DNA of 64,000 nt from Scytonema hofmannii PCC 7110 (GCF_000346485.2 NZ_KQ976354.1:9816341-9880340); one strand, 5' to 3'. Shown: positions 28,437 through 37,339, counted from the first letter of the stretch. Notes: generated by a model from the letters alone, not told the origin. Translations and numbers: made by a program.

Positions 28437-30215
28437 ATGTCTGGTCTCAGGTTTCTCTTGCTGGAAGATAGCTTGCTGGATACAGAACTTATCTACGCCA
28501 TCTTAAAAGAAGGTGGAGTTTTTTGCGAATTGGTTCAAGTGAAGACCCAAGCTGAATTCCAGAAGGCACTTGAGGAAGATCGTTTTGACCTGATTCTTTC
28601 AGATTACTCCTTACCTGGGTTTGATGGAATTTTGGCTTTGGAGATGGTACGCCGTTTGGTACCAAATATACCCTTCATATTTGTAACCGCAACAATGGGA
28701 GAAGAGGTAGCAATTGAAACTCTCAAAAGCGGTGCTACTGACTATGTACTGAAGCAACGGTTGGAACGTGTCGTGCCTTCAGTCAAGCGGGCAATGCGAG
28801 AAGCCGAAGAACGTCGCGCCCGTCAACAAGCAGAAGCCGAATTAAAACAGCAAAAAGAAGAATTGGAAAGGGCAAACCGTATTAAAGATGAGTTTTTGGC
28901 GGTACTTTCCCATGAATTGCGATCGCCTCTCAATGCCATTCTCGGTTGGTCAAAAATTCTCCGAACCCGCCAGATAGACGAGGTAACCCTTGCCCGTGCG
29001 CTGGAAACGATTGAGCGCAACGCCAAGCTACAAACTCAACTGATTGAGGATTTGTTGGATGTCTCTCGCATTATTCGCGGGAAATTAACCCTGCGTGCTC
29101 AACCCACAAACTTAATTCCTGCCATTGAAGCTGCAATTGATACCATGCGTTTGGCAGCTCAAGCTAAATCTATCGATCTTAAGTTTTCCATTTTAGATTC
29201 TGAAGTAGAGAATCAAGATGAAACTTCAAGTATTGTACCAACTAATACTCAAACTATAAATCAAGAACCCAAATCCCCACCCCTTGCTTCAACAGAAGAA
29301 ACTTTTACAGTCACTTTCATCCCACAAGCAACACAGTGGCATCCACAGTCAAAATTCTTTGTCTTGGGAGACCCCAATCGTTTGCAGCAAATCGTTTGGA
29401 ATCTCCTCTCAAATGCAATCAAGTTTACGACTCAAGGGGGACAGGTAGAAGTGTTGCTGGAGAGAATAGGAGAAGAACCTCAGGACTGGAGACGGACGAA
29501 TAAGGAAAAACCTACCCAATGCCCAACATATGCCCGAATTACAGTGAAGGATACAGGTATAGGTATTCATTCTGAGTTTCTACCTTACGTATTTGATTCC
29601 TTTCGGCAAGCAGATGGTTCCATCACCCGCAAACATGGTGGTTTGGGATTGGGTTTAGCAATTGTGCGTCACTTGATAGAACTTCATGGCGGAAGTGTTG
29701 CTGCAAGCAGTCCAGGAGAAGGACAGGGCGCAACATTTACAGTACAACTGCCAATTTTGGCAGGGAGTGGGGAATGGGGAGTAGGGAATAGGGGCAAATT
29801 TCCCCACCCCCTACTCCCTACTCCCTACTCCCTACTCCTGACAGGAGTGAGAGTTTTGGTAGTTGATGATGAGAAGGATTCTCGTGATTTTATAGTTTAT
29901 GCCTTAGAAGATTGTGGAGCGATCGCATCTGCGGCAACATCTGCTGATTCAGCACTGGAAATGCTAGCATCTTTTCAACCAGATGTGCTAGTTAGCGACA
30001 TTGGTATGCCCGAAATAGATGGTTATGACCTAATTCGCCAAGTCAGAAATCTACCCAGCGAAAGGGGAAGACAAATCCCAGCTATTGCGCTGACAGCTTA
30101 TGCTGGAGACAGGGATCGGCAAGAAGCGTTAGCAGCTGGTTTCCAAAAACACCTCTCCAAACCAGTCATGCCAGATGAACTTGCCAATGTTGTTGCAGAA
30201 TTAGTTAAGGGTTAG
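28437..30215 (+). CDS. Hybrid histidine kinase (REC-HisKA-HATPase-REC)
   Basis: The 592-residue protein has an N-terminal REC domain (LILSDYSLPGFDG, Asp about 56), a short coiled coil, HisKA (FLAVLSHELRSPLNAILG), HATPase (DTGIGIHSEFLPYVFDSFRQ, GGLGLGLAIVRHL) and a C-terminal REC (DVLVSDIGMPEIDGYD, about 522). The linker before the last REC (GSGEWGVGNRGK...PHPLLPTPYSLLL) is encoded by an STRR inverted repeat. The TAG stop lies in GGTTAGT repeats. It forms a signalling cluster with the preceding PAS kinase and Rcp regulator, with spacing of a few bases. Confidence 0.92.
   Translation: MSGLRFLLLEDSLLDTELIYAILKEGGVFCELVQVKTQAEFQKALEEDRFDLILSDYSLPGFDGILALEMVRRLVPNIPFIFVTATMGEEVAIETLKSGATDYVLKQRLERVVPSVKRAMREAEERRARQQAEAELKQQKEELERANRIKDEFLAVLSHELRSPLNAILGWSKILRTRQIDEVTLARALETIERNAKLQTQLIEDLLDVSRIIRGKLTLRAQPTNLIPAIEAAIDTMRLAAQAKSIDLKFSILDSEVENQDETSSIVPTNTQTINQEPKSPPLASTEETFTVTFIPQATQWHPQSKFFVLGDPNRLQQIVWNLLSNAIKFTTQGGQVEVLLERIGEEPQDWRRTNKEKPTQCPTYARITVKDTGIGIHSEFLPYVFDSFRQADGSITRKHGGLGLGLAIVRHLIELHGGSVAASSPGEGQGATFTVQLPILAGSGEWGVGNRGKFPHPLLPTPYSLLLTGVRVLVVDDEKDSRDFIVYALEDCGAIASAATSADSALEMLASFQPDVLVSDIGMPEIDGYDLIRQVRNLPSERGRQIPAIALTAYAGDRDRQEALAAGFQKHLSKPVMPDELANVVAELVKG
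29764..29838 (+). repeat. In-frame STRR inverted repeat in a kinase linker
   Basis: GGGGAATG/GGGAGTA units face CCCTACTC units across a short spacer. It is translated as the linker between the HATPase and the C-terminal REC domain. Confidence 0.85.
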
Positions 30216-30286
30216 TGGTTAGTGGTTGGTGGTTGGTGGTGAACAACTAACAACTAACAACTAACAACTAACAACTAACCACCAAC
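30208..30286 (+). repeat. STRR spacer before pepA
   Basis: GGTTAGT/GGTTGGT heptamers are followed by AACTAAC heptamers in the opposite sense, which can pair into a hairpin between the hybrid kinase and pepA. Confidence 0.8.
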
Positions 30287-30314
30287 TCACATACTTTTAC
30301 AAAGAATACAAAAA

Positions 30315-31796
30315 ATGGAGATTCGAGGGAGTAACACCCCACTTTTAGAGTGGACTGGGGACGGTTTAGCGATTGGATTATTTGAAGATGCAGTAGAACT
30401 CACAGGGGAACTAGCCACTTTAGATGAAAAGTTGGCTGGTAGTATCAAGGAATTGATTGCCGAAGAAGAATTTAAAGGCAAACAAGGTAGCAGCACCTCC
30501 ATTCGAGTTGGGAGTCATAGCCCAGTTCGCAAAGTGATAGTTGTTGGCTTGGGGAAACCCGAAGCTTTAAAACTGGAAACCCTCAGAAGGGCGGCGGCGG
30601 TGGCGGCGAGGACAGCTAAAAAGCAAAGGTGCAAAACCCTAGCAATTCATTTGCCGATTTTAAACGATGACCAAGCACAAACTGCTCAAGCACTCGCTGA
30701 AGGAGTTCAACTAGCACTATACCAAGATAATCGCTTTAAATCTGAACCAGAGGATAAAAGTCCGCAAGTTGAACAAGTAGATTTACTGGGACTTGGAGGA
30801 CAGGAAGCAGCCATTACCCGTGCCAATCAAATTGCTTCTGGTGTCTTTTTAGCACGGCAGTTAGTTGCAGCGCCAGCTAACTCGGTTACACCAATTACTA
30901 TGGCAGAAACTGCTACACAAATTGCCTCCGACCACGGTTTGCAACTAGAAATTTTAGAGCAGGAAGACTGTGAAAAATTGAATATGGGTGCTTTTTTGGG
31001 AGTCGCAAAAGCTTCTGACTTGCCACCTAAATTTATTCATCTAACTTACAAACCCGAAGGCACACCAAGGCGCAAGCTGGCGATTATAGGTAAAGGTTTA
31101 ACCTTTGACTCTGGTGGGCTGAACATCAAAGGTGCTGGCAGTGGCATTGAGACCATGAAGATTGACATGGGTGGGGCTGCAGCTACTTTAGGAGCTGCTA
31201 AAGCCATTGGTCAACTCAAGCCAGATGTAGAAGTTCATTTTATTTCGGCTGTGACTGAGAATATGATCAGCGGTCACGCCATGCATCCCGGTGACATCCT
31301 CACGGCTTCCAACGGCAAGACGATTGAGGTAAACAATACCGATGCCGAAGGACGGTTGACTTTAGCAGATGCTTTAGTCTTTGCTGACAAATTGGGTGTG
31401 GATGCGATTATCGATCTTGCAACTCTCACAGGTGCGTGTGTTGTTGCCTTGGGAGAGGATATTGCCGGTTTATTTACGCCTGATGATGCTTTAGCTACCC
31501 AGTTAGAAAAAGCCTCAGAAATTTCAGGGGAAAAGATTTGGCGATTGCCAATGGAAGAAAAGTACTTTGAAGGGCTGAAATCCGGGCTTGCTGATATGAA
31601 AAACACCGGTCCGCGTGCTGGTGGTTCCATTACAGCTGCTTTGTTCCTCAAGCAATTTGTGAAAGACACAGCTGCTTGGGCACACTTAGATGTTGCTGGT
31701 CCAGTTTGGGCTGAAAAAGAAAACGGCTACAACGGACCAGGAGCAACTGGCTTTGGTGTTCGTACTCTCGTTAATTGGGTACTGAGCGAAGTGTAA
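30315..31796 (+). CDS. pepA: Leucyl aminopeptidase
   Basis: The 493-residue M17 metallopeptidase removes N-terminal residues in the cytoplasm. The signature [14 protein letters not shown] is intact. Metal ligands and catalytic residues are in [15 protein letters not shown] (Lys, Asp), MKIDMGGAA and the signature. It is full length, with the ATG at 30315. An STRR hairpin separates it from the kinase cluster, so separate transcription is likely. Confidence 0.95.
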   Translation: MEIRGSNTPLLEWTGDGLAIGLFEDAVELTGELATLDEKLAGSIKELIAEEEFKGKQGSSTSIRVGSHSPVRKVIVVGLGKPEALKLETLRRAAAVAARTAKKQRCKTLAIHLPILNDDQAQTAQALAEGVQLALYQDNRFKSEPEDKSPQVEQVDLLGLGGQEAAITRANQIASGVFLARQLVAAPANSVTPITMAETATQIASDHGLQLEILEQEDCEKLNMGAFLGVAKASDLPPKFIHLTYKPEGTPRRKLAIIGKGLTFDSGGLNIKGAGSGIETMKIDMGGAAATLGAAKAIGQLKPDVEVHFISAVTENMISGHAMHPGDILTASNGKTIEVNNTDAEGRLTLADALVFADKLGVDAIIDLATLTGACVVALGEDIAGLFTPDDALATQLEKASEISGEKIWRLPMEEKYFEGLKSGLADMKNTGPRAGGSITAALFLKQFVKDTAAWAHLDVAGPVWAEKENGYNGPGATGFGVRTLVNWVLSEV

Positions 31797-32591
31797 TAGT
31801 TACACTCTCTTGTGGGGCGGGCGTCCTCGCCCGCTATTTCTCGTTCCCAGCCTCTTTTCTCGTTTTTCTCGCTCCCAGCCTCTGGCTGGGAATGCATACT
31901 TAGAGGCTCTGCCTCAATTCTATTCATAATACTTATGAAAAGATTATAGGTACATTGCCATATCTCTAGTTGTTATAGCGTGAACCTCCTGACTTGAAGT
32001 TAGTACTGTGATAAACAAAAGATTTAATACTGAGAGATACAAAAAAGTTTCAAGAATAAGGGTTTCTAGATTGATGTAACTGAGGCACGAGTTTTTTGTA
32101 TCTATCGTGTCACCCCAATCATCTAACCAATCACCATCAACATCCTTAACAAATTGTCGAATTCCTCGACCCACAATGTTTGTCTGGAATTTCTCAAGTC
32201 ACTAGATCTTTGCAGCGCTGTTCTAGCTCTACTAATTCTTTGCTGTTTAAGAGTTTCTAATTGCTTGGAATTATAAGTTATTCTTCTTTATTATACCAAT
32301 GATATATACTTTTTTAAAAAAACATGAAGCAAGACTATGTCTACCTTTATGTCATCTTGAAAACTTCACATTTTTCTCAGTTTCTTTAAACGTGACTTTA
32401 TAAAGTAACAATAAATTTGTATAAAATTTAGAAGTAGTTCGATCTGAATTTACGGCTAGTTCAACTTAATTCAAAATAATTTTTTAGAGCTTTACAAAAA
32501 GTTAAGTACCTCCACGAATCCCATTTTTTTGGGTTCTTCTGACAATTTAAAAAGGAATCGTTTTAATAACCTTGTTGTCAGGAGTTAAATT
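31797..32591. other. 795-bp spacer: interspersed palindromes and AT-rich promoter region
   Basis: 31812-31834 is the GGGGCGGGCGTCCTCGCCCGC type, and 31845-31926 has CTCGTTCCCAGCCTCT/AGGCTCTGCCTC repeats common in Nostocales. A minus-strand frame at 31944-32174 encodes FVKDVDGDWLDDWGD, but no family is recognised. From about 32200 the DNA is very AT-rich, and the last bases (CAGGAG at 32579-32584) are the Shine-Dalgarno of the toxin gene. Confidence 0.6.
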
Positions 32592-34067
32592 GTGCGTCCC
32601 AAAATCAGAAAAAGCTTAGCTAAATTTTTGAAAATTTGGCTTTTTCTTTCTATCTTCCTTTTAAAAGAGGCATTTCCTCATGCTGCTTATGCACTTAGTT
32701 CGATAGATTCTTGTGCTGTTCAACCTACGTGTGCCGAAGCTATAGGGTTAGAAATAGGCGCAAATGTTGCTGCTCCTACAAGTACAGGTCTTGGTCAAGC
32801 TACAATTGCTGCTACTTCTGGGTCTACTGGTACTGCTAATGCAGTTGTCACATCCATTGGTAGAGTAGGTGTTGTTGTGGGTGCAGTCGGTGGTGGATAC
32901 GCAATTTGGCATTATTGGAACCAAGGTAACAATGAGCAGGCTCAGAATAAGGCTAAGGAAAAATATTGTGCTACTTATCCAAATGATGAAGTTTGTGGTA
33001 TCCCTGCAAGAACTGTTACCGGTAATCCAACTACCTTTGAGGGTGATTGTTTTATAAATCTTTACTATGAAGGAGAATTATTTGATACGCAAGGTGTTTA
33101 TCCGGTTGGAGTTAGTAATGTTACTTGGGAACCGGGAATCAATCCACATGGTTATCCAAGCTATGAATTAATAGTTTACACAACTAATAATACTAAAGTT
33201 AGAACATATAGGTATGCTTGGAACCAAAGCTATGATTGGTCATTGAGAAGCGCTGAAACTTCAGCTAAACCTTGGAAAGATTGGCCTCAATCTAAGCGTG
33301 ATGAAGCAGTTAGCTTACTCGAACCGTCTGACTGGCAAAATCTTGTTAGTTCTATGCCACAAGGGGGTTTATTAGAGCCTGGAGATACGCTTGATGCTTC
33401 CAAAATTGTAATTCCGGGGCAAGAGACAGACGATCCCAATACTCCAGAAGACGATCGCCCTTTAAGGATATTTCCAGGAATTTATACTATGCCTGGGAAT
33501 CCTGATTTTGATAGAGATAGCATCCCAGACACAACCGATCCAGATGATGACAATGATGGAGTACCTGATGCTAGTGATTTAGATCCACACGATTCTAATG
33601 TTCCATCACCACCAACTTCTGCAAGCGGTGGTTCTGGCTCTGGAGATTCAGGCGGTTCTGGAGATCCACAAGATCCGGGAGCAGAAGTTACTCCTCAAGT
33701 CCTTCAAGATGTATATAATATCGCGAATAAATACCCAAATACAAAGTGCGTTGATTGTGCTAATGAAATAGAGAAATACTTAAAAACGAAAAACATTCGT
33801 GGAAGGCGAGTTGTACTTGATACGCCGAAATCTGAGCCGCGAAATTTCAACGTATATGATGATAGCCTTCCACCAAAATCTGATGGCGGTGTTATTGCAG
33901 ACAATGGTCATCACGAAGGAATTGCGATTAGGATAAATGGAGAAGAAAAGGTTTTTGACAACCACCACCCTGATGGAGTTCCAACAGAACAGTGGAAGAA
34001 TAATCTCACATTTTTCGGCAAGGAACATCTGGGCCAAAGCTTTAAAGAATCAGGGTACTTATTCTAA
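32592..34067 (+). CDS. Secreted polymorphic toxin with TSP3 repeats and papain-fold toxin domain
   Basis: The 491-residue protein starts at a GTG 8 bp after AGGAG. Residues about 10-34 form a Sec signal peptide (basic start, IWLFLSIFLL core, AAYALS). A Gly/Ala-rich hydrophobic part (55-105) follows, then Cys-containing segments. An Asp-rich TSP3-like calcium-binding stretch (305-335: DFDRDSIPDTTDPDDDNDG) precedes a Gly/Ser linker (344-358). The C-terminal domain (about 370-475) has KCVDCANEI (C386, C389), DNGHHEGIAI (H440/H441) and VFDNHHPDG (D456), the Cys-His-Asp order of papain-fold toxin 2. The next gene is the probable immunity gene. The toxin role is inferred from domain and context. 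Confidence 0.78.
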   Translation: MRPKIRKSLAKFLKIWLFLSIFLLKEAFPHAAYALSSIDSCAVQPTCAEAIGLEIGANVAAPTSTGLGQATIAATSGSTGTANAVVTSIGRVGVVVGAVGGGYAIWHYWNQGNNEQAQNKAKEKYCATYPNDEVCGIPARTVTGNPTTFEGDCFINLYYEGELFDTQGVYPVGVSNVTWEPGINPHGYPSYELIVYTTNNTKVRTYRYAWNQSYDWSLRSAETSAKPWKDWPQSKRDEAVSLLEPSDWQNLVSSMPQGGLLEPGDTLDASKIVIPGQETDDPNTPEDDRPLRIFPGIYTMPGNPDFDRDSIPDTTDPDDDNDGVPDASDLDPHDSNVPSPPTSASGGSGSGDSGGSGDPQDPGAEVTPQVLQDVYNIANKYPNTKCVDCANEIEKYLKTKNIRGRRVVLDTPKSEPRNFNVYDDSLPPKSDGGVIADNGHHEGIAIRINGEEKVFDNHHPDGVPTEQWKNNLTFFGKEHLGQSFKESGYLF

Positions 34068-34088
34068 ATGCAATTGTAGGTAGTTACC

Positions 34089-34769
34089 GTGGATAATTTT
34101 TCAAAACTTCTCCAAAGTATTAAAGATAACCCAACTAGATATTTAGACAAACCTTCAATTACTTGTCTTCATTCATTCTTAATTGGGTATTTAGGTACTC
34201 TACGGGATTTGGGCTTTGCTCTAGAAAGCTCGGTTATGAATGGGTTTCAAGAGTGGATACAAGAACGAGAAAAAACTACAGTATCTCAATCATGGGTAGG
34301 GATTCTTCTCTTTATTTGTGGAAGTGAGAGACTTGCTTTCAATAGTTTTTTTACAGATTTTGAAACATTTCTGAATCAGACAGAGAGTTTAAAAAACAAA
34401 AAAAATGCTGAGGAAGAAAATTTCAAATCTAAGGTAGATAACGTGAAACCCCTTTCATACGATTTCTACGAGCTTCTAGGATGGATCAAGAAGAGACCGG
34501 GTATGTACTTAGGTACTAGCTCAATTACTAGGCTCGATATGTATTTAAGGGGATACACTCTGGCTCGAAGAGAAGTTGGTATAGCTCCCACCGAACAGGA
34601 AAGAGAGTTTGAAGGGTTTCAATCTTGGTTACAAGAACGATATAAAATTAAATCTAATCAATCATGGGCTAAAATAATTCTCTTTTATTCTATGGATGAG
34701 CATGAAGCCCTAGAAAGATTTTTTGAACTCTTTGAGGAATACTTAAATAGCAACAAGAGTTCAAACTAA
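34089..34769 (+). CDS. Putative immunity protein, two-domain (copy 1)
   Basis: The 226-residue protein starts at a GTG 21 bp after the toxin stop. It is an internal duplication. Residues about 5-97 and 125-220 share the pattern LL.xIKxxPxxYL, SITxLxxYLxGY, GFQxWLQER, QSWxxIxLF, ExxAxxxFFxxFExxLN. Soluble, no signal peptide, so it would act in the producer's cytoplasm. A full paralogue lies at 35145-35816 and a broken one at 35904-36081. Position after a papain-fold toxin and this copying pattern suggest immunity; no direct proof. Confidence 0.72.
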   Translation: MDNFSKLLQSIKDNPTRYLDKPSITCLHSFLIGYLGTLRDLGFALESSVMNGFQEWIQEREKTTVSQSWVGILLFICGSERLAFNSFFTDFETFLNQTESLKNKKNAEEENFKSKVDNVKPLSYDFYELLGWIKKRPGMYLGTSSITRLDMYLRGYTLARREVGIAPTEQEREFEGFQSWLQERYKIKSNQSWAKIILFYSMDEHEALERFFELFEEYLNSNKSSN

Positions 34770-34842
34770 GTTTCAGAAATTTGAGTGTGAGCATCAAAAG
34801 GGAGCTTATACCAAATAAAAGAATAAGGAAAGCTAATTTTTC

Positions 34843-34867
34843 AGGTGGGAATACCCACCTTTTTTTA
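34843..34867 (+). terminator. Rho-independent terminator after toxin-immunity pair
   Basis: AGGTGGG/CCCACCT stem with an AATA loop followed by a run of eight T. It is the clearest intrinsic terminator in the window. Confidence 0.88.
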
Positions 34868-34924
34868 CAGAGAGCGAATTAAGCTTGACACACAAAAATA
34901 TTTAGAAAGGAATAAATTCATCAC

Positions 34925-35130
34925 AGTATCTCTAACAGTGAAGCGATTGCAACCAATGTCATGATGAAGGAGTTGAGATTAAGGTAAATGGAGAAAAAAG
35001 AGTTTTTGACAACTTTCTTCAAGATGGATATCCTAATGGAGTTCCCTCAGAACAGTGGAAGAATAATTTAACATTCGATAGTAAGGAATTTCGTGGAGCC
35101 GTTTTTGAAGAAAAAAGATCTAGATTCTAA
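34925..35130 (+). pseudogene. Orphan toxin C-terminal fragment
   Basis: From about 34948, the frame ending at the TAA 35128-35130 reads HDEGVEIKVNGEKRVFDN...DGYPNGVPSEQWKNNLTF, closely matching the end of the intact toxin (HHEGIAIRINGEEKVFDNHH, GVPTEQWKNNLTF). Upstream, DNA similarity continues (GCGATTGCA.CCAATG) but with a one-base deletion, and the Cys motif region is missing. It has no start or signal peptide. It sits between two immunity paralogues, the layout of orphan toxin modules in CDI and polymorphic toxin loci. It could serve as donor sequence for recombination. Confidence 0.8.
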
Positions 35131-35144
35131 TATAAGTAATTAAG

Positions 35145-35816
35145 ATGAGAAAATTTACTGAACTTCTTCAAGACATTAAAGATAATCCGTTAAAATACTT
35201 AGACCAACCATCAATTACTTGTCTTCATTCATTTTTAGTTGGCTATTTAAGTACTCTAAGTGATTTGGGATTTATTCAAGAAGGCTTCGCAATGAATGGA
35301 TTTCAAGAATGGACACAAAAAAGAGTAAAAACCACGTTAACTCAATCATGGGCAGGGATAATTTTTTCTGAACACAGGAGTGAAAAACTCGCTTTTAATT
35401 CTTTTTTTAAGGACTTCGACAGGTTTTTAAATCAAAAAAATATTTCAAAAATTGAAGAAATAAAGGTAGTTGATTTGAAGTATAATACATATGATTTCTA
35501 CGAGCTTTTAAGAAGAATGAACAAGAGACCAGGTATGTTCTTAGGTACAGCCTCAATCACTAAAATCGATATGTATTTAAGAGGATACGCTCTGGCTCGA
35601 AGAGAAGTTAGTTTAGCTCCCACCGAACAGGAAAGGGAGTTTGAAGGGTTTCAATCTTGGTTGCGAGAACGATATGAAATGGAATCAAATCAATCATGGG
35701 CTAAAATAATTCTCTTTGATTCTTTGAATGAGCGTGAAGCTCTAGAAAGATTTTTTGAACTATTTGAGGAATACTTAAATCGCAACAAGAGTTCAAACCA
35801 AGTTTCAGAGATTTGA
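35145..35816 (+). CDS. Putative immunity protein, two-domain (copy 2)
   Basis: The 223-residue protein is a close paralogue of 34089-34769, with the same duplicated domain (KDNPLKYLDQPSITCLHSFL; KRPGMFLGTASITKIDMYLR; GFQSWLRERYEMESNQSW). The N-terminal half diverges more than the C-terminal half, whose EREFEGFQSW to EEYLN stretch is nearly unchanged. It begins 14 bp after the orphan toxin fragment, so the fragment plus this gene is a second toxin-immunity unit. Its 3' flank repeats the flank after copy 1 (GAGTGTGAGC..CGAAAGGGAGCTTATA). Confidence 0.72.
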   Translation: MRKFTELLQDIKDNPLKYLDQPSITCLHSFLVGYLSTLSDLGFIQEGFAMNGFQEWTQKRVKTTLTQSWAGIIFSEHRSEKLAFNSFFKDFDRFLNQKNISKIEEIKVVDLKYNTYDFYELLRRMNKRPGMFLGTASITKIDMYLRGYALARREVSLAPTEQEREFEGFQSWLRERYEMESNQSWAKIILFDSLNEREALERFFELFEEYLNRNKSSNQVSEI

Positions 35817-35903
35817 GTGTGAGCCTCGAAAGGGAGCTTATATTCAATAAAAGAATAAGCAACAATACGCCAATTGTACAAAGCTAATTTTTCAGGTGGA
35901 TCA

Positions 35904-36081
35904 AGACATTAAAGATAACCCGGTAAAATACTTAGACCAACCATCAATTACTTGTCTTCATTCTTAGTTGGCTATTTAAGTACTCTAAGTGATTTGGGAT
36001 TTATTCAAGAAGGTTTCGCGATGAATGGATTTCAAGAATGGACACAAAAAAGAGCAAAAACTACATTAACTCAATCATCGG
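35904..36081 (+). pseudogene. Truncated, frameshifted third immunity copy
   Basis: DNA from about 35904 matches 35169-35348 of copy 2 almost base for base. A 4-bp deletion (CATTCTTAG versus CATTCATTTTTAG) breaks the frame after LHS, and similarity stops abruptly after LTQSS. The left junction follows a copy of the AGCTAATTTTTCAGGTGG sequence that precedes the terminator after copy 1. An internal ATG can read through into the next gene, but the product would be chimeric. Confidence 0.82.
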
Positions 36082-36149
36082 AACTAAAGTTACAGGGTTT
36101 CCACACTCAAGGGAGGTTTTTAGATGATTTTGGGAAAGGAGTCGTTATC

Positions 36150-36635
36150 GTGAAAGGAGGAAGTAAATATCAGCCACTTTTTAACTACCTACAAAAAAGC
36201 GATCGCACAGAAGTCACCCTTACTTTTGCAGAAATTGAGACATTAATAGGTGATAGTTTACCAGAAACAGCACGAACCCAACGGCGGTGGTGGGGAAATC
36301 GTAGTAAAGGCGCACTACAAGCTTCAGCCTGGATGAATGCAGGATACATTGTTGGAGAAATTGACTTAGAACGAGAGCGTGTCAAGTTTCGCAAGCCTGC
36401 TAGTGGCTACAAAGTTCAATCTGTGACAGATACTACAAAGTGGAATAGCGATTCAATTAAAGCATTACGTTTGAAGATGGGGTTGACACAATCAGAGTTG
36501 GCTGAGGAATTAGGTGTTCGCCAGCAAACCGTAAGCGAGTGGGAGAACGGGATATATGAGCCAACTCGTGCTACGTCAAAACACTTAAGTATGGTAGCTG
36601 AGAAAGCTAGATTTAAGTACAAGACAGGGGAATGA
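36150..36635 (+). CDS. DUF7662-like domain plus XRE HTH protein
   Basis: A GTG at 36150 with GGAAAGGAG eight bases upstream gives 161 residues, starting at the domain edge (KGGSKYQPLFNYLQ). The N-terminal part (VTLTFAEIETLIGDSLPETA, RRWWGNRSKG, SAWMNAGYIVGEIDLERERV) resembles a winged DUF7662-type domain found near restriction and defence genes. The C-terminal part (KALRLKMGLTQSELAEELG, VRQQTVSEWENG) is an XRE helix-turn-helix. It is probably a transcription regulator. A longer open frame from 35952 reads through the broken immunity copy and is unlikely to be native. Confidence 0.65.
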   Translation: MKGGSKYQPLFNYLQKSDRTEVTLTFAEIETLIGDSLPETARTQRRWWGNRSKGALQASAWMNAGYIVGEIDLERERVKFRKPASGYKVQSVTDTTKWNSDSIKALRLKMGLTQSELAEELGVRQQTVSEWENGIYEPTRATSKHLSMVAEKARFKYKTGE

Positions 36636-36871
36636 ACAAATATACTATGACAATATTGACTTATTTACACGGTAACGTGTAAATTAAGAGAAGCTGATAA
36701 CGAAGCTTTTGCTTTCTTCCATGCAGTAAAAGGTCGTTGTTCAAAGCAAACTTGCGTTGAAATCTACGTATTATGGTGGGTAATATTCCACCATAATACA
36801 ATTTTTTTGATTTATATTTCACCCTACACTACTTTGGCTGAAATCAATTGATAGTAGAAGAATTCAATCAA

Positions 36872-37339
36872 ATGAGTAAGAGAAAGAATTTTCGTAAAAC
36901 GTGGCGGACGTTAACTGAGATTGGGCAAGAGTTTGGTGTTTCTGCAGTCAAATTTGGCAATCTTTTAAAACAATATGGACTCAGAGAAAAGGATGGAGAA
37001 CCGACACAAACAGCAAAAGATAATGGATTTTTTGAAAAACTTGTTCCTAATGATGGCAAAGCTTATTACCTATGGCATCGCGATAAAACCGTTGAGTTTC
37101 TTGTCAGTCAAGGTGTTGAGAAAAGTGGTATTTCTGCAAAAGAAGCTTCAAAAACAACGGAAGCGAGAAAGCTTGCACGAGAATGGATCGAAGCTCAACG
37201 ACTTGATGATGAAGGGTCAAAACTTGGCTATTTCATGGCTTGTGAGTTAGAACCTGAAATTAAGAAAATTGGTGTTGATTTGGTTCAAACACAATTGAAG
37301 AAACTTGGCTCTGAAATTGTTCTAAATTTTGATGACTAA
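36872..37339 (+). CDS. Hypothetical protein with winged-helix-like N-terminus
   Basis: The 155-residue product from the ATG at 36872 (a TTG at 36848 would add 8) has a helix-turn-helix-like start (WRTLTEIGQEFGVSAVKFGN, LLKQYGLRE), then AKDNGFFEKLVPNDGKAYYLWH, reminiscent of phage antirepressor-type modules, and an acidic helical tail (EARKLAREWIEAQRLDDEG). No family is recognised firmly. It stands alone after a 210-bp AT-rich gap following the XRE gene. Confidence 0.6.
   Translation: MSKRKNFRKTWRTLTEIGQEFGVSAVKFGNLLKQYGLREKDGEPTQTAKDNGFFEKLVPNDGKAYYLWHRDKTVEFLVSQGVEKSGISAKEASKTTEARKLAREWIEAQRLDDEGSKLGYFMACELEPEIKKIGVDLVQTQLKKLGSEIVLNFDD

Noticed and set aside
31944-32174. 76-residue minus-strand open frame
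   Set aside because: No ribosome-binding site, no family recognised, and it lies in a repeat-rich spacer; FVKDVDGDWLDDWGD alone is not enough.
35952-36149. N-terminal extension of the DUF7662-XRE gene
   Set aside because: The extension is a frameshifted immunity remnant, and a GTG with a good Shine-Dalgarno lies at the domain boundary.
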